Shown here: positions 10,029 to 22,668 of the stretch, piece by piece
How positions within the stretch are numbered: the stretch's first letter is position 1
How the letters are laid out: every line of letters starts with the position of its first letter
DNA from: Natronospirales bacterium
GTDB taxonomy: Bacteria > Pseudomonadota > Gammaproteobacteria > Natronospirales > REEB76
DNA length: 38,095 nt
Assembly (NCBI GenBank): GCA_018971605.1
Contig: JAGXAL010000006.1
Location: 1-38,095, forward strand
Direction: 5' to 3'
The notes under the pieces: model-generated
The model's input: the letters and a program-made list of their open reading frames with translations, nothing else
The model's database searches: none
Told to the model about the DNA's origin: nothing
Made by a program: the position numbers and the translations under genes

Positions 10029-10038
<10 letters not shown>
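8491..10038 (+). CDS. lnt: Apolipoprotein N-acyltransferase Lnt
   Basis: A 515-residue inner-membrane enzyme that adds the third acyl chain to the N-terminal cysteine of lipoproteins. Several N-terminal membrane helices (about residues 25-225) precede a periplasmic nitrilase domain. The catalytic triad is visible: E282 in WPEAA, K341 in YNKRHLVP and C393 in SICYED. A final helix lies near residue 495. Length matches E. coli Lnt. It is coupled to corC by ATGA. Substrates in this window would include LptE and the discoidin lipoprotein. Confidence 0.97.
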
Positions 10039-14932
<4,894 letters not shown>

Positions 14933-14936
<4 letters not shown>

Positions 14937-15937
14937 AACTCACGTTCGACCGCTTGCACTCGCAGTTGCGTGACAAGCTCGCGCCGCTGTACCTGATCGC
15001 GGGCGATGAACCGCTGCAGCGCGAGGAAGCCGCGGACGCCGTGCGCGCTGCGGCCCGCACCCGCGGATACACGGACCGCGAAGTTTTCTTCGCCGAGCGC
15101 AACTTTGACTGGCACCGGCTGACACTCGCAGCCGCAAGCCTGTCGCTGTTTGCCTCCAAACGCATCCTGGATTTGCGCCTGCCGACCGGCAAACCCGGCG
15201 TGGAGGGCGGGGAAGCGCTGAGCGCCTACGCGCAGGCGCCAGCGCCGGACACCGTACTCCTGGTAGTCAGTCCGAAGCTCGAGCGCGGCGGCGGCCGCTG
15301 GGCCGAAGCGCTGGAACAGGCGGGCGTGCTCGTGCAGATCTGGCCGGTGGAGGCGCGCGATTTGCCCGTTTGGATCGAGCGGCGCATGCGCGCCCGCGGG
15401 CTGGTGCCGACACCGGAAGTGGCGGCGTTCATCGCGGCGCGCGTGGAAGGCAACCTGCTGGCCGCGACCCAGGAGATAGAAAAATTGCGGCTGTTGCAGG
15501 GTGAGGCTGCGGTGGACATGGCCGCGGCCGAAGCCGCGGTCGCGGACAGCGCACGCTACGACGCCTTCAAACTGGTGGATGCGGCACTTGCCGGAAATGG
15601 CGCGCGCGTGGCGCATATCCTCGAAGGCCTGCGCCAGGAGGGCACCGAGCCCCCGGTGATTCTGGGCGCGCTCAATTACGCGCTGCGCGAACTCGCCACC
15701 AAAGCCTGGCAAATCGAAGCGGGCAGCTCCGCAGCGGAGGTGCTGGCGTCCGGCTGGCCGCAGCGCCGCCCGTTGATCCAGCAGGCGCTCAAGCGCGGGC
15801 GTGCGCGCGACTGGCAGCGGCTGCTGCAGCGCGCCGCGCGCGCCGACCGCGTGCTCAAGGGTCAAACGCCGGGGCGCGTTTGGGATGAACTGTTAAACTT
15901 GTCCGAAGGCTTGGCGGGCCTGCAACTGCCTGCCTGA
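14933..15937 (+). CDS. holA: DNA polymerase III subunit delta
   Basis: A 334-residue clamp-loader subunit that opens the beta clamp. The N-terminal domain with LYLIAGDEPLQREEAAD, followed by a central region with AAFIAARVEGNLLAATQEIEKL, is characteristic of HolA and allows recognition despite low family conservation. Start is TTG 14933, overlapping the lptE stop (TTGA); no better start is near, and the protein length is normal (E. coli HolA 343). Confidence 0.94.
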
Positions 15938-15962
15938 ACGGAGCGCCGGATCAAACTTGCGC

Positions 15963-16610
15963 ATGCGCAAAATAGGCATCTTCGGGGGCAGCTTCGACCC
16001 CGTCCATTTTGGTCATCTGCGGCCGGCGCTGGAAATCCTCGGGGCGCTGGTGCTGGACGAAATCCGCTTCCTGCCGGCGGGCCAATCCCCGCTGCGAGCT
16101 GCGCCGGTGGCGCCACCAGGCCTGCGTCTGCGAATGCTCAAGGCCGCGCTGCGCGGCGAACCGCGCTTCGTGGTGGACGAGCGCGAGCTCAAGCGCCCCG
16201 GACCGTCCTACACCGTGGACACGCTCGTCGATCTGCACCACGAGTTTCCCCGGGCATGCCTGGTGTTGATCGTGGGCATGGATGCGTTCCTCGGTTTTCC
16301 CGAATGGCATGAGTGGCAGCGAATCTTTGAATATGCACACGTGGTGGTTGCACATCGGCCGGGGTGGTCGCCGCCGGCCACGGGCAAGCTGGCTGACACA
16401 TTGCGCGAGCGGCGTGCGGACCCCGCTGCCGGACTGTTCGCCGCACCGGCGGGGTGGGTGTTGTTGCAACCGGTGACGCAACTCGAGATTTCTTCGACGC
16501 ACATCCGTGCAATGGCTGCCGCCGGCCGCGATCTGCGCTATCTGGTGCCGGAGCCGGTGTGCGAGCTGATTCGGGATTCACATTGTTACGCCCAAGCCGT
16601 GGAGCGCTGA
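15963..16610 (+). CDS. nadD: Nicotinate-nucleotide adenylyltransferase
   Basis: A 215-residue nucleotidyltransferase making deamido-NAD from nicotinate mononucleotide and ATP. The GGSFDPVHFGHL motif (GxFxPxHxGH) is at the N-terminus, and ISSTHIR (the ISSTxIR motif) lies near the C-terminus. ATG 15963 is preferred; the ORF track uses TTG 15957, which adds two residues and has a GGA six bases upstream, so the exact start is not settled. It lies 25 nt after holA and overlaps rsfS (TGATG). Confidence 0.95.
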   Translation: MRKIGIFGGSFDPVHFGHLRPALEILGALVLDEIRFLPAGQSPLRAAPVAPPGLRLRMLKAALRGEPRFVVDERELKRPGPSYTVDTLVDLHHEFPRACLVLIVGMDAFLGFPEWHEWQRIFEYAHVVVAHRPGWSPPATGKLADTLRERRADPAAGLFAAPAGWVLLQPVTQLEISSTHIRAMAAAGRDLRYLVPEPVCELIRDSHCYAQAVER

Positions 16611-16981
16611 TGCAAGCTGAAAAATTGCGCGATCTTGTGGTCAATGCCTTGCAGGACATGAAGGGCGTGGAGGTGCGCGTGCTGGACGTGCGCGGCATGA
16701 CTACGCTCATGGATTTCATGGTGATCGCGAGCGGCACCTCGGACCGGCATGTGAAATCGCTGGCGCGAGAGGTGCAGGACGATGCTCGCCGCGCCGGCGT
16801 CAAGCCCATGGGCGTCGAGGGCGAACAGGAAGGCGAGTGGGTGCTGGTGGACCTGCGCGATGTGGTGGTGCACGTGATGCGCCCGCAAATCCGCGACTTC
16901 TACAATCTGGAAAAGCTCTGGAGCCTCGTGCCTGGGACGGATGAGGCGCCACCGGCGCAGGCCGTGTCCCGGCGCCCCTGA
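16610..16981 (+). CDS. rsfS: Ribosomal silencing factor RsfS
   Basis: A 123-residue Iojap/DUF143 protein that binds uL14 on the 50S subunit and blocks subunit joining under starvation. Recognised by MDFMVIASGTSDRHVKSLA and by the DVVVHVMRPQIRDFYNLEKLW block. The ORF track begins at 16454 inside nadD; ATG 16610 shares a base with the nadD stop (TGATG) and has GGAG five bases upstream. The nadD-rsfS-rlmH order is widely conserved. Confidence 0.96.
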   Translation: MQAEKLRDLVVNALQDMKGVEVRVLDVRGMTTLMDFMVIASGTSDRHVKSLAREVQDDARRAGVKPMGVEGEQEGEWVLVDLRDVVVHVMRPQIRDFYNLEKLWSLVPGTDEAPPAQAVSRRP

Positions 16982-16983
16982 GC

Positions 16984-17454
16984 ATGCGTATGCACTTGCT
17001 GGCGGCGGGCACGCGTCAGCCCGCCTGGATCAACACCGGCTATGACGAGTTCGCCAAACGTTTGCCGGCGGAATGCAAGCTGCTGTTGCATGAAATCCCG
17101 CTGAGCACGGCCCGCAAACGCGCTGACCTCGCGCGTGCGGTCAGGGACGAAGGCCAGAAAATGCTGGCGGCGTTACCGGACGGTGCCGGGGTGGTCGCGC
17201 TGGATGTGAATGGCCGCAGCTTCAGCAGCGAAGCCCTGGCGCGGCAACTCGGCCGCTGGCTGCAGGGCGGCCGCGATCTGGCGCTCATGATCGGCGGACC
17301 CGACGGTTTGACGCGGGAGTGCCTGGCGCGCGCCGAACTCAAGTGGTCGCTGTCACCGATGACGCTGCCGCACGGCTTGGTGCGCGTGTTGGTGGCCGAG
17401 CAGCTCTACCGCGCCTGGACGATTCTGAAAGGCCATCCGTATCACAGGGCCTGA
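16984..17454 (+). CDS. rlmH: 23S rRNA (pseudouridine1915-N3)-methyltransferase RlmH
   Basis: A 156-residue SPOUT methyltransferase modifying pseudouridine 1915 in helix 69 of 23S rRNA, in assembled 70S ribosomes. The knot region LALMIGGPDGL and the invariant C-terminus with LPHGLVRVLVAEQLYRAW and HPYHR are present. It starts two bases after rsfS. It is the last gene of the long forward run; the next gene converges on it from 61 nt away and I see no clear terminator in that gap. Confidence 0.97.
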   Translation: MRMHLLAAGTRQPAWINTGYDEFAKRLPAECKLLLHEIPLSTARKRADLARAVRDEGQKMLAALPDGAGVVALDVNGRSFSSEALARQLGRWLQGGRDLALMIGGPDGLTRECLARAELKWSLSPMTLPHGLVRVLVAEQLYRAWTILKGHPYHRA

Positions 17455-17515
17455 GCTGCATTCTGTGTGGCGCGCCGGCGAGCGGCAAGCCATGGTAAAC
17501 CCCCGACCCGGGGAC

Positions 17516-20266
17516 CTAGTAACCCTCCGCCCATATGGCAAACAGCGCCAGCGGCCAGCCGCTGCCGTCCCCAACCTTGCTGACCACCAGGCGCAAATAG
17601 CGTCCCTGGGTGTTCAGCAATTCGTCGCCGTTGATTAGCGGTTTTGTATTGCTGCGCGCCAGCACGGTTTTCCAGGTGAGGGCATCGTCCGATACCTGTA
17701 TCGAGTAGTCGCTGGGAGACTCTGCATTGTAGGGGGAGCCGTCGGCGCCACTCCATTGCAGACGGTCGATCTGGCGGCGTGAGCCAAAATCAAGCTGCAG
17801 CCAGGTGTTGTTGTTGTCAGGGGAAGCCGCAAGGTTTGCCAACCAGGGCTTGTCAGCCCCGTCCACGGCGTTGCCCGCCGGATATCCCGCCGCCTCGCTC
17901 TTGGCGCTGGCTTGGGCTCCCAATACCGCGGAAACGCTGCTACCTTCGGCCCAGAGATCATGGAATTGGGTGTCGGGGATGGGCGGGATCTGGATACGCA
18001 GGTAACGCCCTTGGGCGCTCAGCGCAAGAGTTTGCTGACCGAAAACGAGCGTGCGTACCTGCAATACCGTCCGCCAACTATTGCCGTTATCCGACACCTG
18101 TACTGTGCAGGCAAGCGGTTGGGCGTTGTTGGATACCGCGCGCCAGCCGATGCGGGTAATCTGCTGGCGTGCGCCGAAATCTATGACGTATCCGGTAAAG
18201 CTGCCCCCGGCAATCGGCCCGCCTCCGAGTGCAGGCAATCGCGCCGAGGGCGGTGGCGGCGCACCCTGCGCCCAGAATTCAGAAAAATCCGCCGGCGTCA
18301 GCGCGGAAGCGTCGGCTTGCGGTGCAATCAGGCGCACATAACGGGCCTGCTCGTTCAACAGTTCGTGGCTTGCGGTCAGCGCGCGGGCGTCATGGCGCAC
18401 GATAATCGTCTGCCAGAGGAGGCCGTCAGTCGATATTTCCACGGCGTAGTTTGTAAGCGCCGCGAGTGCCGCGGTTCCCTTGCTGCGCCAATGCAGCTGT
18501 TGCACCCATCGGGCGGTTCCAAGATCAAGCACCAGCCCGTTGACGGGGCTGGCGACCGCGCTCACCGTTGCCGGCAGGACTGAGGAACGCGGTAACGGCG
18601 AGGCGGTCTGCAGGGCGCGATCCAGGAAGTTGCGCGTCAGCTGCTGCACCCCGGGCACGCTGCCGCGGCTGCGGCCAAAGTCATCAAGACCGAGATCCCA
18701 GTCGATGGATCCGGCAGCGAATACGACCGCGCCGCTGGGCGCAGTATAAACGGTGGCGTTAGCCCAAATTTGCTGGCTTTCGGAGAGTGTTTTTGGAAAC
18801 CGCGAGCGCGCAACAATGACCGTGTTCACGGGCTGGTGACCGTGCACTGCATCCACTTCGTAGCCGAGGATATCGGGCAGTACAGCGCCGGCGTAGAGTC
18901 CGGTGCTCTGCGAAAGCCAGGCCGGCCAACCAGCCGGGGCGGTCACGGCAATGTCACCGATGGCTTTGGCCTGGCTGGTGCAGCAATTGCCGTTCCTTTC
19001 CGTTTCCGCGCCAATGAGCGCTTCTTCCGGCCGGTTTACCAGGTCGGTGTAATGCACCTTCCAGTTTTCCAGGTCGCTCCAGTAGCCGGTTGCGTAACGC
19101 CTTCTTGATTTGTCGCCTCCGGTTGCATACGGATCACGGCGTGCAACGTCTTCCTTGAAGGCGATCAGGCGTCGCTCAGGTTCGCCTTCGGCATCTGCCG
19201 CGTAGCGCGCCTGCCAGTAAACGGAGTTGCCGGAGAAAAACCCGAGACTCACCCCCTGATCGCGCGCCCTTTCCAGGTTGGCGCGCATGCGCCAGCTCCA
19301 GTATTCGCCGTGACCGACGATCAGGATGGCCTTGTGCTTTAAGAGGAGTCCGGGGTGTGCATCCAGGTCGGTGTCCGTGACGTAAGTGACATCCAGCCCC
19401 TCCCTTTCCAGCCAACGCAGCATGTTGATTTCGTAACTGAGGAAATCGCCGCTGCCCTCACCGCGCCAGTAGGGCCGGTCGAAGGAAACGCGGTAACCGG
19501 TTTTTTGATCTTTGAGCGGACCGCTCTTGAAGCGGGTATACAGCGAGCTGCCCCCCCATTCGTTGTAGGCCTGGTAGGTATTCACGCTGGAAATGAACAG
19601 GTATGCGGAAGGCCGGCTGTCGTCCCTGACCACGAAGATGATGTAGCTCTGCTGGCCGGCGGCGGTCTCAAGTTTTGCGAGGTACACGCCGCTCACCCAG
19701 GTTTCGGGGACCGTCAGCGTGTAAGCCGCCGGCCAGTGACATTCAATCAGGCCGTCCTGTCCCGGGTCCGGAACCGGCTGGGGATTGCCTTGCAAGGACA
19801 CCGGCCCGAGCACCAGTCTGGCCCCGGCTCCGGCGTACCAGCCGATGCGGAAAAAACTCATGGTGTAGCCGGTGGGCGAGCCGGTACTGACAAAAAACGT
19901 GATCGGTTCGCCGGGGTTCACGCTGGTTTTTGAGGCGTAACCCTGCACGGCGACTCCCGCATACAATTGCTTGGCATCGGCTTCGTTGTACGCGATGTTG
20001 TCGGTACACGGGTTGCAGGCAGGGGCCATGATCTTCCAGTCCCCGGATCCGGAAAGCAGGTTTTCCTGTGCAACGGAAACGCGCGTGTACCAATCGGGTG
20101 AAGTGGAGTAATCCGCTGCCCGATATTCCGCGGTGTAGGTGTCGGCGGTGGGAGCGCTGATTACGTCTGTGGTGACGTCCGGATTACCGCTCCCGTTACA
20201 GGCATTGAGCAGCAACACTGCGGTGGCTGTGACGGCCATCAACTTCCATGCAGATATGCGCATCAT
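17516..20266 (-). CDS. Large lipoprotein: N,N-dimethylformamidase-large-subunit-like domain plus three discoidin-like modules
   Basis: A 916-residue exported lipoprotein; the signal peptide ends in LLNAC (C23). Residues about 100-555 resemble the domain named for the N,N-dimethylformamidase beta subunit, with IIFVVRDDSRPS, QAYNEWGGSSLY, RWLEREGLDVTY, and IVGHGEYWSWRMRANLE followed by GFFSGNSVYW. Three F5/8 type C (discoidin)-like modules follow (about 565-668, 678-775, 778-914). Each has a paired TVQVSDNGNSW-like strand and a RYLRL strand, and each ends in FWAQG, LWAEG or IWAEG. Such modules usually bind glycans, so surface polysaccharide binding is a fair guess. No enzymatic activity can be assigned. 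It is the only reverse gene between rlmH and maf. The start is either of two adjacent ATGs (20266 or 20263). Confidence 0.82.
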   Translation of the reverse strand: MMRISAWKLMAVTATAVLLLNACNGSGNPDVTTDVISAPTADTYTAEYRAADYSTSPDWYTRVSVAQENLLSGSGDWKIMAPACNPCTDNIAYNEADAKQLYAGVAVQGYASKTSVNPGEPITFFVSTGSPTGYTMSFFRIGWYAGAGARLVLGPVSLQGNPQPVPDPGQDGLIECHWPAAYTLTVPETWVSGVYLAKLETAAGQQSYIIFVVRDDSRPSAYLFISSVNTYQAYNEWGGSSLYTRFKSGPLKDQKTGYRVSFDRPYWRGEGSGDFLSYEINMLRWLEREGLDVTYVTDTDLDAHPGLLLKHKAILIVGHGEYWSWRMRANLERARDQGVSLGFFSGNSVYWQARYAADAEGEPERRLIAFKEDVARRDPYATGGDKSRRRYATGYWSDLENWKVHYTDLVNRPEEALIGAETERNGNCCTSQAKAIGDIAVTAPAGWPAWLSQSTGLYAGAVLPDILGYEVDAVHGHQPVNTVIVARSRFPKTLSESQQIWANATVYTAPSGAVVFAAGSIDWDLGLDDFGRSRGSVPGVQQLTRNFLDRALQTASPLPRSSVLPATVSAVASPVNGLVLDLGTARWVQQLHWRSKGTAALAALTNYAVEISTDGLLWQTIIVRHDARALTASHELLNEQARYVRLIAPQADASALTPADFSEFWAQGAPPPPSARLPALGGGPIAGGSFTGYVIDFGARQQITRIGWRAVSNNAQPLACTVQVSDNGNSWRTVLQVRTLVFGQQTLALSAQGRYLRIQIPPIPDTQFHDLWAEGSSVSAVLGAQASAKSEAAGYPAGNAVDGADKPWLANLAASPDNNNTWLQLDFGSRRQIDRLQWSGADGSPYNAESPSDYSIQVSDDALTWKTVLARSNTKPLINGDELLNTQGRYLRLVVSKVGDGSGWPLALFAIWAEGY

Positions 20267-20561
20267 CGCGACGGTGCCTTGATCGAGGCAGGTGGACGAC
20301 GGCAGATTCTATTCCGGATTACGACGCCAGGCATATCAAAAAGTCGCAATTTTTGCCGGGCCCAGTGCCATGGGGGTGCCTTGAGAGCAAAGCGCGGGTA
20401 CCCTTATTACTGCAAGTAACATCAGCGGCTGGAAGCATCATGGGCTTAGCGGTGAATCCTTGCGTCGCTGGCGTCTTGGCGTCGGGCCCTGCGCAGACCT
20501 GCCCGGTCGAGTCTGCCAATGGTGCTACTTGTGAATAACAACCAGATTTGGGCGGCTCGGC
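20267..20561. other. Intergenic region between the divergent lipoprotein gene and maf
   Basis: About 295 bp must hold the promoters of both genes. The clearest feature is a 13-bp inverted repeat, TTACTGCAAGTAA (20407-20419), next to a GGGTACCC palindrome (20396-20403). On the minus strand a TAGAAT hexamer upstream of the lipoprotein gene would be a good -10, but no fitting -35 is present. No RNA gene or open reading frame is evident. Confidence 0.35.
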
Positions 20562-21146
20562 ATGGGATATGAGCTTGTTTACCTTGCTTCCAGGTCGCCG
20601 CGGCGCGCGGAGTTACTGCGCCAGTTGGGAGTGCGTTTCGAGCTCGTGGACGCCGATGTGGACGAAAGCGCGCGTGCTGGTGAAGCCGTCGAGGCCTATG
20701 TAACGCGCCTCGCGCAGGCAAAAGTTGAGGCCGCCCGGGCGAGATTGGGCAGCCGCGCGACAAACCCCATTCTCGCGGCGGACACCGCCGTGGCGCTCGA
20801 CGGGGTGATATTCGGCAAGCCAGGCAGCCGGAGCGAGGCGTTGGAAATGCTCGGGCGCCTGTCTGCCTGCAGCCATCAGGTATTATCTGCGGTGGCGGTA
20901 TATGCAGCGGGCGCGCTGCGCACGGTCGTGAGTATCAGCAAGGTCAGCTTCCGCGCCATCAGCGCGGCCGAAGCGGCCGCCTACTGGGAGAGCGGCGAAC
21001 CTACCGACAAGGCCGGCGGCTATGCGATCCAGGGACGCGGTGCCATGTTCGTCGAGCGCCTTGAAGGCAGCTATTCGGGCGTCGTGGGACTGCCGCTTTA
21101 CGAGACCGCGCAGCTTTTGCGTGCGGCGGGTCTGCGAATTCTGTAA
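20562..21146 (+). CDS. maf: Maf-family nucleoside triphosphate pyrophosphatase
   Basis: A 194-residue house-cleaning pyrophosphatase that hydrolyses dTTP/UTP or modified nucleotides. LASRSPRRAELL at the N-terminus, LAADTAV (D74, the catalytic aspartate) and GEPTDKAGGYAIQG are diagnostic. The YhdE-type (dTTP/UTP) subgroup is likely from context with rng-yhdP, but substrate is not proven by sequence. It begins the block maf-rng-yhdP-nit-tldD; mreBCD, which precede this block in E. coli, are not here. Confidence 0.95.
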   Translation: MGYELVYLASRSPRRAELLRQLGVRFELVDADVDESARAGEAVEAYVTRLAQAKVEAARARLGSRATNPILAADTAVALDGVIFGKPGSRSEALEMLGRLSACSHQVLSAVAVYAAGALRTVVSISKVSFRAISAAEAAAYWESGEPTDKAGGYAIQGRGAMFVERLEGSYSGVVGLPLYETAQLLRAAGLRIL

Positions 21147-21176
21147 TTGGAGCGCGGCTTCGGCCGTGCACGGGTC

Positions 21177-22643
21177 ATGAGCGAGGAGATTCTGGTCAAC
21201 GTCACGCCGCGCGAGACGCGTGTGGCGCTGCTCGACAACGGCGTACTGCAGGAGCTCTACATCGAGCGCTTGCAGCGCCGCGGTCTGGTCGGCAACATCT
21301 ACAAGGGCAAGGTGTCGCGGGTGCTGCCGGGCATGCAGGCAGCGTTCATTGACGCCGGCCTCGCACGCACCGCCTTCCTGCACGCGGCCGACATTCTCAA
21401 GTCCGCCTACGAAGATCACAACGGCGAGCCGGCTGCGCCGCCAGACATCCGCACGCTGTTGCACGAAGGCCAGGAACTGCTGGTGCAGGTGCTCAAGGAT
21501 CCGCTCGGCAGCAAGGGCGCGCGCCTCACCACGCATATCAGCATTCCCTCGCGCTATCTGGTGTTTCTGCCGGAGGGCAGCGGTGTGGGCCTGTCGAACC
21601 GCATCGAGGACCTTACCGAGCGCAGCCGTCTGCAGGATCTGGTGAAGACTTTCGCCGACGGCGCCCGCGGCGGCTACATCGTACGCACCGCGGCCGAAGC
21701 GGCGCCTGCGGAGGCACTGCGTGCCGACATGCTGTTTCTCGCCAAGCTGTGGCAAAGCGTTGCGGCGCGCGCCGCGCACACGCCGGCAGGGCAACTGGTG
21801 CATGCGGATTTGCCGCTGTCGCTGCGCATCCTGCGCGACCTGTTCGGCGGCGAAGTCGAGCAGGTGCGCGTGGACTCGGCGGAGGCCTATGCGCGCATGC
21901 GGGAATTTGCCGCCATGTTCGTGCCGGAGATGGCGCCGCGCATCGAGCGTTACGACGGGGCGCGCCCGATTTTCGATCTCTACGGCATCGAAGAGGAAAT
22001 CCGCAAGGCCCTGGAACGCAAGGTGCCGCTGAAATCCGGCGGGCATCTCATCATAGACCAGACCGAGGCCATGACCACGGTGGATGTGAATACCGGCGCC
22101 TACGTCGGCCACCGCAATCTCGAAGACACCATCCTCAAAACCAACCTCGAAGCCGCACAGGCGATCGCCCGCCAGCTGCGGCTGCGCAACCTGGGCGGCA
22201 TCATCATCATTGATTTCATTGACATGACCGACAACGGTCACCGGGAGCAGGTGCTCGCGGCGCTGCAGCAGGCGCTCGCCAAGGATCGCGCCAAGAACCA
22301 GGTGAGCGAGGTTTCGACGCTCGGCCTCGTGGAAATGACGCGCAAGCGCACGCGCGAGAGCCTCGGGCACGTGCTGTGCATGCCCTGTCCGGTGTGCCAG
22401 GGGCGCGGCGCGTTGCGTACGCCGGAAACCGTGTGTTACGACATCTTCCGCGAAATTCTGCGGGTCACACGCCAGTTCGAGGTGCGCGAACTGCGCGTGC
22501 TCGCGGCCCAAGAGGTTGTGGATCGGCTGCTCGATGAGGAATCCACGGGGCTCGCCGAACTCGAAGCCCAGACAGGCAAACCCATCCGCCTGCAGGCGGA
22601 GGCGCTTTACAGCCAGGAACAATTCGACGTGGTGCCGCTGTGA
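21177..22643 (+). CDS. rng: Ribonuclease G
   Basis: A 488-residue single-strand endoribonuclease involved in 5' maturation of 16S rRNA and mRNA turnover. The S1 domain begins with LVGNIYKGKVSRVLPGMQAAFID. The catalytic aspartates appear at D303 (VDVNTG) and D346 (IIIDFIDM). The zinc-link CPVC gives C404 and C407, the same numbering as in E. coli RNase E. The protein stops soon after the small domain, without an RNase E degradosome tail, so it is RNase G. ATG 21177 (MSEEILVNVTPRETR) is preferred over the track's TTG at 21147. Confidence 0.96.
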   Translation: MSEEILVNVTPRETRVALLDNGVLQELYIERLQRRGLVGNIYKGKVSRVLPGMQAAFIDAGLARTAFLHAADILKSAYEDHNGEPAAPPDIRTLLHEGQELLVQVLKDPLGSKGARLTTHISIPSRYLVFLPEGSGVGLSNRIEDLTERSRLQDLVKTFADGARGGYIVRTAAEAAPAEALRADMLFLAKLWQSVAARAAHTPAGQLVHADLPLSLRILRDLFGGEVEQVRVDSAEAYARMREFAAMFVPEMAPRIERYDGARPIFDLYGIEEEIRKALERKVPLKSGGHLIIDQTEAMTTVDVNTGAYVGHRNLEDTILKTNLEAAQAIARQLRLRNLGGIIIIDFIDMTDNGHREQVLAALQQALAKDRAKNQVSEVSTLGLVEMTRKRTRESLGHVLCMPCPVCQGRGALRTPETVCYDIFREILRVTRQFEVRELRVLAAQEVVDRLLDEESTGLAELEAQTGKPIRLQAEALYSQEQFDVVPL

Positions 22644-22668
22644 GTTCACCCGCACGCTCGAGGCCCGC

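Noticed and set aside
17495-17515. CCCCGACCCGGGG as a terminator between rlmH and the convergent lipoprotein gene
   Set aside because: A 4-bp GC stem without a T tract on either strand is too weak to call.
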